This document shows, in pieces, positions 8,673 through 15,443 of a stretch of 64,000 bases of DNA. The translations under genes and the position numbers were made by a program. Where the stretch lies: NCBI RefSeq assembly GCF_014203735.1, contig NZ_JACHJQ010000006.1, positions 753,698-817,697 of the forward strand, read 5' to 3'. How positions within the stretch are numbered: the first letter of the stretch is position 1; each line of letters begins with the position of its first letter. The notes under the pieces were generated by a model. That model worked only from the letters and a program-made list of their open reading frames with translations, made no database searches and was not told where the DNA came from. Origin of the DNA: Actinophytocola algeriensis. GTDB taxonomy: Bacteria; Actinomycetota; Actinomycetes; Mycobacteriales; Pseudonocardiaceae.

Positions 8673-9164
8673 TCATTCGGCAGCGAACCACCCGACCGCG
8701 TCCACCCGCAGACCGGACGGCACCACCGCACGCAACGCGGCCTCGACCGTCGCCACCTGGTCGGCGCCCAGCGCCCGCACCCACTCCGACCGCAGCTCGT
8801 CGAAGATCGCCGCCGAGCGGTTCAGCAGGTCCAGGCCGAGCGGCGTCAGCCGGACCACCTTCGCGCGGGCGTCCGCCTCCGACGCCGCGCGCTCGACATA
8901 CCCGAGCCGCACCAGCCGGTCCACCGTCTTGCCCGCCGCCTGCTTCGACACGCCGAGCCGCCGCCCCAGCTCCGACGCGGTGACGCCCGCCGGGCCGATG
9001 GCCTGCAGCGCGAAACCGTGCGCCGGCCGCGCATCCGCGTGCCCCTGCCGCGCCAGCTCCTCGTGGAGCCGGTCGATCAGCGTGCGGAAGCCGCCGAACA
9101 ACAGCAGCGGCAGCTCGTAGCCGGGAGGCACGGGGGGCACAAGGGGGTTTGTCAACTTAGACAA
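8673..9164 (-). CDS. MarR family transcriptional regulator
   Basis: About 150-163 residues with a winged helix-turn-helix: VTASELGRRLGVSKQAAGKTVDRL is the recognition region and VVRLTPLGLDLL the wing. Start is uncertain: TTG at 9164 (used here), GTG at 9140 or 9131. It is divergent from a carboxymuconolactone-decarboxylase gene, and inverted repeats in the shared region suggest it represses both genes. The ligand is unknown. Confidence 0.85.
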   Translation of the reverse strand: MSKLTNPLVPPVPPGYELPLLLFGGFRTLIDRLHEELARQGHADARPAHGFALQAIGPAGVTASELGRRLGVSKQAAGKTVDRLVRLGYVERAASEADARAKVVRLTPLGLDLLNRSAAIFDELRSEWVRALGADQVATVEAALRAVVPSGLRVDAVGWFAAE

Positions 9165-9195
9165 CCTCGTTTACTATTTGGTCAACAACGTTGTC
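9149..9195. promoter_or_regulatory. Putative MarR operators
   Basis: TTGTC-N6-GACAA at 9149-9164 and the 10-bp palindrome ACAACGTTGT at 9185-9194 (followed by another TTGTC half at 9191-9195) occupy the AT-rich divergent promoter region. This is the size and place expected for a MarR dimer site. Confidence 0.55.
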
Positions 9196-9211
9196 CATCT
9201 TAAGGGGAGAC

Positions 9212-9760
9212 ATGTTCGTCGACCACACCGCCGAGACGGCGCCGGAGGCCGCACGCCGCACGCTCGCCGCCACGGAGAAGAAGTTCGGCTACCTGCCCGC
9301 CGCCGTCGCGCGCCTCGCCGAGGCACCGCAGCTGCTCGACGGGTTCCTCAAGCTCAGCGCCATGTTCGACACCACGAGCCTCGATCCGGTCGCCCGCGAG
9401 ACCGTGATCATGACGATGGCGACCCACCACGGCTGCCACGTCTGCGTGGCGATGCACACCGCGGCGCTGCAGCGGCTCGGCGCGGACCCCGCCCTTGTCA
9501 CGGCGCTGCGGGAGGACAAACCGCTGCCGGACGAACGGTTGCGGGCCCTGCGGGACTTCACGCTGACCGCGCTGGCCACGAGCGGCGAGGTGCCGGACGC
9601 CGACCTGGCCGCGTTCGTCGCGGCGGGCTACACCACGAGACAGGCGCTCGAGGTGGTGCTGGGCATCGGCGCCTACACGCTGTCGACGTTCGCGAACCGC
9701 CTCACCCGCGCGCCACTCGACGAGCCGATGACCCCGTTCGCCTGGGCGCCTGCCACGTGA
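9212..9760 (+). CDS. Carboxymuconolactone decarboxylase/AhpD-like protein
   Basis: 182 residues. HHGCHVCVAMH contains the CxxC-x3-H redox motif of AhpD-like proteins, in the all-alpha CMD fold. Such proteins usually act as peroxidase partners or thiol-dependent antioxidants rather than true decarboxylases. ATG at 9212 follows a strong AAGGGGAG ribosome site. Divergent from the MarR gene, which likely controls it. Its 3' end overlaps the opposite-strand acetyltransferase gene by about 59 bases. Confidence 0.85.
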   Translation: MFVDHTAETAPEAARRTLAATEKKFGYLPAAVARLAEAPQLLDGFLKLSAMFDTTSLDPVARETVIMTMATHHGCHVCVAMHTAALQRLGADPALVTALREDKPLPDERLRALRDFTLTALATSGEVPDADLAAFVAAGYTTRQALEVVLGIGAYTLSTFANRLTRAPLDEPMTPFAWAPAT

Positions 9761-10283
9761 ACACCACCATCGGGTAGTACTCCACGGAGAACTCGCACTC
9801 CTGCCGCCACCCTTCCTGCCGGTACAGGATGGCGGCCGGCGCCTCCGGATGGGTCGCGAGCCAGGCGGCGGGCCACTCCTCGACGTAGCGGGTGAGCAGT
9901 GCGCGGCCGATGCCACGCCGCTGGTAGCTGGGCTCGACCATCAGCTCGGCCACGACCAGCGCGGGCGCGACGAGCCTGCGGGCGATGTCCGGGGTGACGG
10001 CGGCGGCCAGCGCGTCGTCGAACGGTGAGCCGCTCGCGAGCTCCGGGCCCGCGGGCCAGCCGTAGATGACACCGACGAGCTCGTCCACGTCGGCCACGAC
10101 GACCCCGCCCGCGCCGCTGTTGGACAGGTGCCGGTCGAGCCTGCCCTGGAAGGCCGCCAGCCGTTCCTCCGACTCGTGCCACGGCGGCGCGGAGAAGCAC
10201 TTCCGGTAGAGGCGTTCGAGCTGATCGCGGTAGGCGGCCAACTCGAACGCGCCCACGGAACGGACGGCGATGTCACGGCTCAC
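9702..10283 (-). CDS. GNAT family N-acetyltransferase
   Basis: 193 residues, GTG start. The acetyl-CoA-binding motif A is clear as VAELMVEPSYQRRGIGRALL (~residues 112-131), preceded by the beta-hairpin GVVVADVDELVGVIYGW. The acceptor substrate is unknown. The C-terminus runs about 59 bases into the convergent CMD gene. Confidence 0.85.
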   Translation of the reverse strand: MSRDIAVRSVGAFELAAYRDQLERLYRKCFSAPPWHESEERLAAFQGRLDRHLSNSGAGGVVVADVDELVGVIYGWPAGPELASGSPFDDALAAAVTPDIARRLVAPALVVAELMVEPSYQRRGIGRALLTRYVEEWPAAWLATHPEAPAAILYRQEGWRQECEFSVEYYPMVVFTWQAPRRTGSSARRVARG

Positions 10284-10303
10284 ACCCGCAGGTTAACGCG
10301 GAC

Positions 10304-10831
10304 TCAGTCGTCGTCGCGGTCCCCGCCGTGGTCGTCATACCTGTCGTCATACCTGTCGTCATCGCCACCGTGGCGGTCGTCGTCGTCCCTGCCGCCGTCC
10401 TTGTCGTCCTGGTCGATGCGAGTGACGTCACCGGTGGCGGCGTCGACGCGGACGTCGTAGGTGATCCCGTCGCGTGCGGTGAGCTCGACCTTCCACTCGA
10501 GCCTGCCGTGCTCGACCTCACGCTCGATCTCGTGGACCGTGCCGCCCATGCGCTCCTGCACGAGGCGGGCCGCGTCGGCGGCGGACAACTGGCCGGGCGC
10601 CGGGGCACCGCCGGCGGAAGAAGTGGGCGAAGGCGACGAGGTCGACGAGGTCGCTGAAGGCGACGAGGGCGACGTCGAGTCCGACGTGCTCGATGTCGGT
10701 GTGCTGGTCGAGGTCGGTGTGGTCGTCGCGGTCGGCGACGGCTGGTCGTTCGACGTGAGGGCGAACGCGGTGCCCGCGGTGACGGCCAGCGCGCCCGCCA
10801 CGACCGCACCGACGAGCAGCTTCCTGGTCAT
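10304..10831 (-). CDS. Exported PepSY domain protein
   Basis: 175 residues from the ATG at 10831 (ggaagg ribosome site). An N-terminal signal sequence (LLVGAVVAGALAVTAGTAFA) is followed by a long Ser/Thr/Pro linker, one PepSY domain (LSAADAARLVQERMGG to DAATGDVTRID) and an Asp/Arg/His-rich tail with a short tandem repeat (DDRY). PepSY domains act extracytoplasmically, often as inhibitors or sensors. It lies just after the histidine kinase gene, and a copy of the presumed response-regulator box sits in front of it, so it is probably a target of that system. Confidence 0.85.
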   Translation of the reverse strand: MTRKLLVGAVVAGALAVTAGTAFALTSNDQPSPTATTTPTSTSTPTSSTSDSTSPSSPSATSSTSSPSPTSSAGGAPAPGQLSAADAARLVQERMGGTVHEIEREVEHGRLEWKVELTARDGITYDVRVDAATGDVTRIDQDDKDGGRDDDDRHGGDDDRYDDRYDDHGGDRDDD

Positions 10832-10899
10832 GCCGGTTCCTTCCGTTGCTGTTTCAGGTATCTGCAACGGTGCCGCCGCGCGGCCTATGGGCGCGCTTC

Positions 10900-10921
10900 C
10901 CGACGGTTAACGCGGGCCTAA
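10900..10921 (-). promoter_or_regulatory. Response-regulator box upstream of PepSY gene
   Basis: On the minus strand this reads TTAGG, six bases, TTAACC, one base, TCGG, identical in layout and fixed bases to 12910-12931. TTA repeats 11 bases apart are the usual arrangement for OmpR/PhoB-family dimers. The box overlaps the kinase stop codon. Confidence 0.6.
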
Positions 10922-12172
10922 GAGTTCGACGACCACGCGCAGGCCGCCCGTGCCGGCGCGGTCGAACCGCACCGTGCCGCCGGTCCGTTCCGCCGCGCGC
11001 CGCACGATGTCGAGACCGAGGCCACTGGAGCCGGAACCGCTGACCCCGCGCAGCAACGCGTCACCACCGGGCAGGCCGGGGCCCGCGTCCTCGACGGTGA
11101 GCACCGCCCCGGCCGGCCGCGCGGCGAGCGCGACCCGGAACGCCGTGCCGTGCGGGGTGTGCGCGAAGACGTTGCCCAGCAGGGCATCCACGCACGCCTC
11201 CAGGTCGGTGCGCGGCAGCGCGACCGGCAGCGGTCCTGCCGCGACGTCGACGGTCAGGTCGCGTTCGGTGTCCTCGGCGAGCACCGCCCAGAACGCGACC
11301 CGGTCGGTGACGACCTCGGCCGCGTCGGCCACGGCCGGTGGGTCGCCGCGCCGGCGGGCCTGGTGGATGACGTCGGTGACCACCCGGTTGACGGCGTCGA
11401 CGCGTGCGCCGATGCGTTCCGCCGCCTCGGGATCGCCCAGCGCGTCGGCCTCCATCTTCAGCGAGGTCAGCGGGGTGCGGACGCGGTGGGACAGGTCGGC
11501 GATCGTCTCGCGTTCCTCGCGCAGCAGACCGTCGATGCGGCCCGCCAGCCCGTTGAGGGCGGTCGCGACGACACCCAGTTCGCCGGGGGCGGACGTGTCG
11601 GCCCTGGCGGCCAGCTCACCGCGGCCGAGCCGGTGCGACACCGCCGCGAGGTCCACTGTGGACCGGACGAACGTGCGGGCGAGCCGGTCCGCGACGAGCA
11701 GGCTCACGAGCAGCAGCGCCACGCCTAGCGCGCCGAGCAGCAGCCACGCGCGCGGCACCCCGGCCGCCAGTTCGGTGTCGGACACGAACGTGCGGATCAC
11801 GGCGGTCGGCCCGTCGCTCCGGTCGACGGCGAACACGATCTCGCGGCCGCCCGCCACCGCACCGGACTGGCTGACGCCGCTTTCGGCGAGCGTGACCAGC
11901 GGCGACCGGGAGGCGGGCGCGCCGAGCACCTCCCCGTCGACGAACACGGACACGTCGTAGGCGGAGCTCGAGTCGACCTCCCGGACGCTCGCGGCGAGCG
12001 CCTGCCGGTCGGTGGTGGCGACGAACGAGGTCATGGCCTGCGCCTCGACGGTGGCGCGCTGGACGGCCCGGTCGGCGGCGACGTTCTTCACCAGCAACGC
12101 CAGCGGCACGAGGAACGCGACCAGCACGAGTGTGGTGGTGGCCGCGACCAGCAGCAGCACACGGCGCCGCAC
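10907..12172 (-). CDS. Sensor histidine kinase
   Basis: 421 residues: N-terminal membrane helix (LVLVAFLVPLALLV), extracytoplasmic sensor of about 120 residues, second helix (LLGALGVALLLVSLLVA), HAMP domain, dimerisation domain with phospho-acceptor His in DLSHRVRTPL, and an ATPase domain with N-box (LLGNVFAH), G1 (VEDAGPGLP) and a G2-like loop (GSSGLGLDI). GTG start. It begins just after the response-regulator stop, forming a two-gene operon. Confidence 0.92.
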   Translation of the reverse strand: MRRRVLLLVAATTTLVLVAFLVPLALLVKNVAADRAVQRATVEAQAMTSFVATTDRQALAASVREVDSSSAYDVSVFVDGEVLGAPASRSPLVTLAESGVSQSGAVAGGREIVFAVDRSDGPTAVIRTFVSDTELAAGVPRAWLLLGALGVALLLVSLLVADRLARTFVRSTVDLAAVSHRLGRGELAARADTSAPGELGVVATALNGLAGRIDGLLREERETIADLSHRVRTPLTSLKMEADALGDPEAAERIGARVDAVNRVVTDVIHQARRRGDPPAVADAAEVVTDRVAFWAVLAEDTERDLTVDVAAGPLPVALPRTDLEACVDALLGNVFAHTPHGTAFRVALAARPAGAVLTVEDAGPGLPGGDALLRGVSGSGSSGLGLDIVRRAAERTGGTVRFDRAGTGGLRVVVELLGPR

Positions 12173-12173
12173 G

Positions 12174-12857
12174 TCACGCCTCCGGGGCCGCGAGCCGGAC
12201 GCCGACGCCGCGGACCGCGTGCAGGTAGCGGGGCTGCTGCGCGGTCTCGCCGAGCTTGCGGCGCAGCCAGGACAGGTGGACGTCGACGGTCTTGTCGGCC
12301 CCGCCGTAGGGCAGCTGCCAGACCTCGGTGAGCAGCTCGCGCTTCGAGACCACCTCGCCCGCGCGCACGGCCAGGTAGTGCAACAGGTCGAACTCGCGCG
12401 GTGTCAGCTCCAGCACCTGCTCGCCCAGCGCCGCGCGGCGGGCACGCGGGTCGACGGTCAGGCCGCCGACGGTGACGGACGCGTCGGCCTGCTCCTCACC
12501 GCCGCGCCGCAGCACCGCGCGGATGCGGGCGTCGAGCTGGGCGACGCCGAACGGCTTCACCACGTAGTCGTCGGCACCCGCGTCGAGGACGGCGACGATC
12601 TCGGCCTCGTCGTCGCGAGCGGTCGCCACGACGACGGGGACGTCGGACACGCCACGCAGCATCCGCAGCACGGCTTTGCCGTCCAGATCGGGCAGGCCGA
12701 GGTCGAGCACGACGACGTCCGGGCGGGCGCTCACCGCCTGTTCGAGCCCGGCCATCGCGGTCGGCGCCGAGACCACCGCGTGCCCGCGGTCGGTGAGCCC
12801 GCGGATGATCGACGAGCGGATCGTCGCGTCGTCCTCGACGACGAGTACCTGGGCCAT
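12174..12857 (-). CDS. OmpR/PhoB family response regulator
   Basis: 227 residues. The receiver domain has the acidic pair near the N-terminus (VEDDATI), the phospho-acceptor Asp in VVLDLGLPD and the Lys in VVKPFG. The C-terminal winged helix (LTPREFDLLHYLA; DVHLSWLRRKLG; VRGVGVRL) binds DNA. It is transcribed first in the operon with the kinase. The divergent gene at 12950 and the nearby PepSY gene both carry the same direct-repeat box, suggesting a local regulon. Confidence 0.93.
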   Translation of the reverse strand: MAQVLVVEDDATIRSSIIRGLTDRGHAVVSAPTAMAGLEQAVSARPDVVVLDLGLPDLDGKAVLRMLRGVSDVPVVVATARDDEAEIVAVLDAGADDYVVKPFGVAQLDARIRAVLRRGGEEQADASVTVGGLTVDPRARRAALGEQVLELTPREFDLLHYLAVRAGEVVSKRELLTEVWQLPYGGADKTVDVHLSWLRRKLGETAQQPRYLHAVRGVGVRLAAPEA

Positions 12858-12909
12858 GGGTGCGACCGTAGCCGGTGCCAGGGGCGGAGTCCTGGGCGAT
12901 AGGGACGCG

Positions 12910-12931
12910 TTAGGAGTGTCTTAACCATCGG
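12910..12931 (+). promoter_or_regulatory. Response-regulator box upstream of 12950 gene
   Basis: TTAGG-N6-TTAACC-N-TCGG on the plus strand, followed by a -10-like CATACT at 12937-12942 and the ATG at 12950, so transcription may be leaderless. The site is also in the promoter region of the divergent regulator gene, so it could serve autoregulation. Confidence 0.6.
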
Positions 12932-12949
12932 CTGGGCATACTGGCCGGC

Positions 12950-13381
12950 ATGCGTCTGACGACCGGGTTCGCCCTGTGGGTGGTGGCCGCCGTGGCCGCG
13001 ACCGCGGTCGGGCTGGTCGCCGTGTCCGCGATCGGCACCGACATCTTCGGCGCCGGGCAGGACCCGCTCAGCCAGTCCGAAGTGGATGATCTGCTGGCGA
13101 GCAGGCCGTCGTCGCCACCGGCGGCCACCACGTCGTCGACACCCCCGCCGCCGGAGGAGAAGACGACCAAGACCGAGGGCGGCACGGTGATCGCCCGCTG
13201 CGAGGGCGCGCTCGTGCGGATCATGTCGGCGAGTCCCGCGCAGGGCTTCCGGGTCGATCCGGACGACGACGAGGTGGACGACCACCCTTCGGTGAAGTTC
13301 CAGTCCGGTGAGCGGGAGATCGAGGTGCGGCTGCGGTGCGTCGACGGCACCCCGTCCGCCGAGATCCGCTACGACGACTGA
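12950..13381 (+). CDS. Membrane-anchored extracytoplasmic protein, unknown
   Basis: 143 residues: an N-terminal hydrophobic helix (LWVVAAVAATAVGLVAVSAI), a Pro/Ser/Thr linker (~residues 50-75), then a small acidic domain with two cysteines (IARCEGALV and LRCVDG) that could form a disulfide outside the membrane. No known family recognised. The response-regulator box in its promoter suggests it belongs to the adjacent two-component system. Confidence 0.7.
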   Translation: MRLTTGFALWVVAAVAATAVGLVAVSAIGTDIFGAGQDPLSQSEVDDLLASRPSSPPAATTSSTPPPPEEKTTKTEGGTVIARCEGALVRIMSASPAQGFRVDPDDDEVDDHPSVKFQSGEREIEVRLRCVDGTPSAEIRYDD

Positions 13382-13390
13382 CCCGGCTGG

Positions 13391-14065
13391 TTACTTGAGG
13401 CCGGCGTTCGCCTCGAGGCGGTCGAGGCGCTGCAGCACCGGCTCCAGCAGTTGGCCCATCGCCGCGGCCAGTCCGCCCTCGTTGGCACGCAGGTGCACGT
13501 AACCCGCCAGTGCCGCCATCACCACCTGCCGCACCTGGCGTGGTTCCGCACCGAGGCCGCGCAACACCTGCCCCGCCGTGCCCTCCGGTTCCGCCACCAG
13601 ACCGAGCAGCAGGTGTTCGCAGCCGACGTAGTTGTGGCCCAGCGTCAGGGCCTCCATCACGGTCAACTCCAGTGCGTTCGCCGCGGTCGCGCTCATCCGC
13701 GTCGCGGTTCCCTCTTCGGCGGCCGGCAGTGCGCCGGCCACCGCCGCCGGGTCGATGTCGATCGAGCGCAGCACGTGCAGAGCCAGGTTCGTGCCCTCGT
13801 CGAGCATGGCGCGCAGCAGGTCACGCGTGCCCACCTCACCCGACGCCGACGCGATCGCCGCCTTCAGCACGTCCTTCGCGCGCTGGGTGAACGACGTCAG
13901 GCTCGCGGTCGGGTCGGCGGCGGTCAGGTCGCCGATGGCGCGGATCGCGGTCACGCGTTTGACCGACTGCTCCAGCGCGCGCTGGCAGATGGCCGAGACC
14001 GGGAGGCCGGTGTCCTTCACGGTCTCGGCCAGGTCGTCGGGGAGGTACACGTTTATCTTCGGCAT
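13391..14065 (-). CDS. Clp-N repeat domain protein with short N-terminal extension
   Basis: 224 residues from the ATG at 14065. Residues 1-60 (MPKINVYLPDDLAETVKD..) resemble the strand-helix-helix start of ribbon-helix-helix proteins. Residues ~70-190 form a Clp N-terminal domain with the repeated pattern HVLRSIDIDPAAV and VGCEHLLLGLVAEPEG. It lacks AAA+ ATPase modules, so it is not a ClpA/C chaperone; proteins of this type may be adaptors. The frame continues upstream to 14524, but that region overlaps the MerR gene. A G/C-run dyad and TATATA sit just upstream. Confidence 0.75.
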   Translation of the reverse strand: MPKINVYLPDDLAETVKDTGLPVSAICQRALEQSVKRVTAIRAIGDLTAADPTASLTSFTQRAKDVLKAAIASASGEVGTRDLLRAMLDEGTNLALHVLRSIDIDPAAVAGALPAAEEGTATRMSATAANALELTVMEALTLGHNYVGCEHLLLGLVAEPEGTAGQVLRGLGAEPRQVRQVVMAALAGYVHLRANEGGLAAAMGQLLEPVLQRLDRLEANAGLK

Positions 14066-14072
14066 GACCCCA

Positions 14073-14094
14073 TATATACCCCCCTCGGGGGTTA
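14073..14094 (-). promoter_or_regulatory. G-run dyad and -10 box upstream of Clp-N gene
   Basis: ACCCCC-N3-GGGGGT at 14078-14092 next to TATATA, only about 10 bases before the start codon. The shape recalls CsoR/RcnR-family operators (TACCCC..GGGGTA), but no such regulator is in the window; the RHH-like N-terminus of the downstream protein is another candidate. Confidence 0.4.
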
Positions 14095-14112
14095 CACGAC
14101 AACGTCCAGGCG

Positions 14113-14508
14113 TCAGCCGGTTCTCCTGGCGACCCACGCCTCGTACTCGGTGTTGTCCGGCGGCGTGGCGGAGATGACGCCGTCGAGGAGGGTGCGTGCG
14201 GTGGCGAGGCCGTCGATCGACATCGTGATGCGGGCGCGTTCCTTCTGGAGGTGCGGCAGCAGTTCGGGACACCCGGGCGCGAGCCCCTCGCCGGTGTCGA
14301 CCATGCAGGGCAGGACCTCTTTGATGAACGCGGTGTTCAACCCGGCGGCCAGCAGCGTCTGCACGTGCCGCACGACGTCCACATCGGACTCGGCGTAGAT
14401 CCGGTAGCCGGCGGGGGTGCGGGACGGCGACAGCAGACCCTGCGCCTCGTAGTAGCGCAGCGACCGCTCGCTGGCCCCGGTCCGCTTCGCGAGCTCCCCG
14501 ATCCGCAT
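14113..14508 (-). CDS. MerR family transcriptional regulator
   Basis: 131 residues. The N-terminal winged helix MRIGELAKRTGASERSLRYYE and AGYRIYAESDVD are diagnostic. A dimerisation helix follows, with a C-terminal region bearing two cysteines (LPCMVD; GCPELL). It is divergent from the imine-reductase-like gene with 42 bases between them containing a MerR-style dyad, so it probably controls that gene and itself. Confidence 0.92.
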   Translation of the reverse strand: MRIGELAKRTGASERSLRYYEAQGLLSPSRTPAGYRIYAESDVDVVRHVQTLLAAGLNTAFIKEVLPCMVDTGEGLAPGCPELLPHLQKERARITMSIDGLATARTLLDGVISATPPDNTEYEAWVARRTG

Positions 14509-14512
14509 GACT

Positions 14513-14540
14513 TGACCTTAACACCGGTGTCAGGCTTTAC
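14513..14540 (+). promoter_or_regulatory. MerR-type promoter/operator
   Basis: TTGACC (-35-like) is followed by a long spacer centred on the palindrome ACACCGGTGT (14521-14530) and TTTACC (-10-like). A regulator dyad inside an over-long spacer is the hallmark of MerR-activated promoters; it faces the oxidoreductase gene. Confidence 0.6.
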
Positions 14541-14550
14541 CGTCGCGCTC

Positions 14551-15396
14551 ATGACCGAAGCAGTGACAGTTCTGGGCCTCGGCCCGATGGGATACGCCCT
14601 GGCCGCGGCGTTCGCACAGGCGGGCCACCCCACCACGACGTGGAACCGGACGACGACCCGGCCGACCCCGCACGGCACCACCCGGGCCGCGTCGGTGGCG
14701 GAGGCGGTGGCGGCGAGCCCGCTCACCGTGGTGTGCCTGATCGACTACGACGCCACGCGCGCGGTGCTGGCGCAGGCCGAGGACAAGCTGAAGGGCCGCC
14801 ACCTGGTCGTCCTGACCAGCGGCTCCCCCGAGTCGGCGCGCGAGCTGGCGGCATGGGCGGCCGATCACGGCATCACCTACACCGACGGCGCGATCATGAC
14901 GCCGACCGAGTCCATCGGCACCGACGCGGCCACGATCCTCCACAGTGGACACGAGGTCGACCTGGCCGCACTCGGCGGCACACAGCGGTTCCTCGGCGAG
15001 GACCCCGGCCGGGCCGCGGGATACGACGTCGCACTGCTGGACCTGTTCTGGACCTCTGTGGCGGGTGTGATCCACTCGTTCGCCATGGCACGCGCCGAGA
15101 ACATCACCCCGGCGGAACTCGCCCCGTTCGCCAACGGCATCGGCACGCTGATCCCGTGGGTGGTCGACGAGATCGCCGGCCGCCTGGAGACGGACCAGCA
15201 CGGCGACGGCTCGTCGAACATCAGCTCCGCGGCGGCAGGCATGGCCCACATCATCGAGACCGCGGCGGCGCACGAGATCGACGCGAGCGTCCTGCGCGCC
15301 GTGCACGCACTGGCCACGCGCGCCATCGACGCGGGTCACGGCGCCGACGACGTGTCCCGGCTGACACGGGAACTGGAGCGCACGTCGGGTTCCTGA
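14551..15396 (+). CDS. NAD(P)-dependent imine reductase/6PGDH-like oxidoreductase
   Basis: 281 residues. The N-terminal Rossmann motif VLGLGPMGYALAAAF with NRT after strand 2 indicates NADP(H) binding. The long central helix and C-terminal helical domain match the 6PGDH/imine reductase/beta-hydroxyacid dehydrogenase superfamily. Substrate unknown. It is divergent from and probably controlled by the MerR regulator. Confidence 0.82.
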   Translation: MTEAVTVLGLGPMGYALAAAFAQAGHPTTTWNRTTTRPTPHGTTRAASVAEAVAASPLTVVCLIDYDATRAVLAQAEDKLKGRHLVVLTSGSPESARELAAWAADHGITYTDGAIMTPTESIGTDAATILHSGHEVDLAALGGTQRFLGEDPGRAAGYDVALLDLFWTSVAGVIHSFAMARAENITPAELAPFANGIGTLIPWVVDEIAGRLETDQHGDGSSNISSAAAGMAHIIETAAAHEIDASVLRAVHALATRAIDAGHGADDVSRLTRELERTSGS

Positions 15397-15409
15397 CCCA
15401 TGGCCCCAC

Positions 15410-15428
15410 CGGGTTAGGGTGACCTAAC
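15410..15428. promoter_or_regulatory. Iron-box (DtxR/IdeR)-like site
   Basis: GTTAGG-N4-CCTAAC is a perfect dyad matching 14 of 19 positions of the IdeR/DtxR consensus TTAGGTTAGGCTAACCTAA. It ends 15 bases before the start of the first ABC-transporter gene, so the pair is probably iron-repressed. Confidence 0.6.
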
Positions 15429-15443
15429 ACCTGGAGGGGGATC

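Noticed and set aside
10322-10375. Microsatellite-like tandem in the PepSY gene as a phase-variable site
   Set aside because: 12-base unit multiples keep the frame; it only varies an Asp-rich tail.
12910-12931. Iron box
   Set aside because: TTAGG and TAACC are one base too far apart for the DtxR/IdeR dyad, and the direct-repeat reading fits the adjacent OmpR-type regulator better.
13391-14524. A 377-residue fusion protein spanning the Clp-N and MerR region
   Set aside because: The upstream part is the MerR gene in another frame; promoter elements precede the ATG at 14065.
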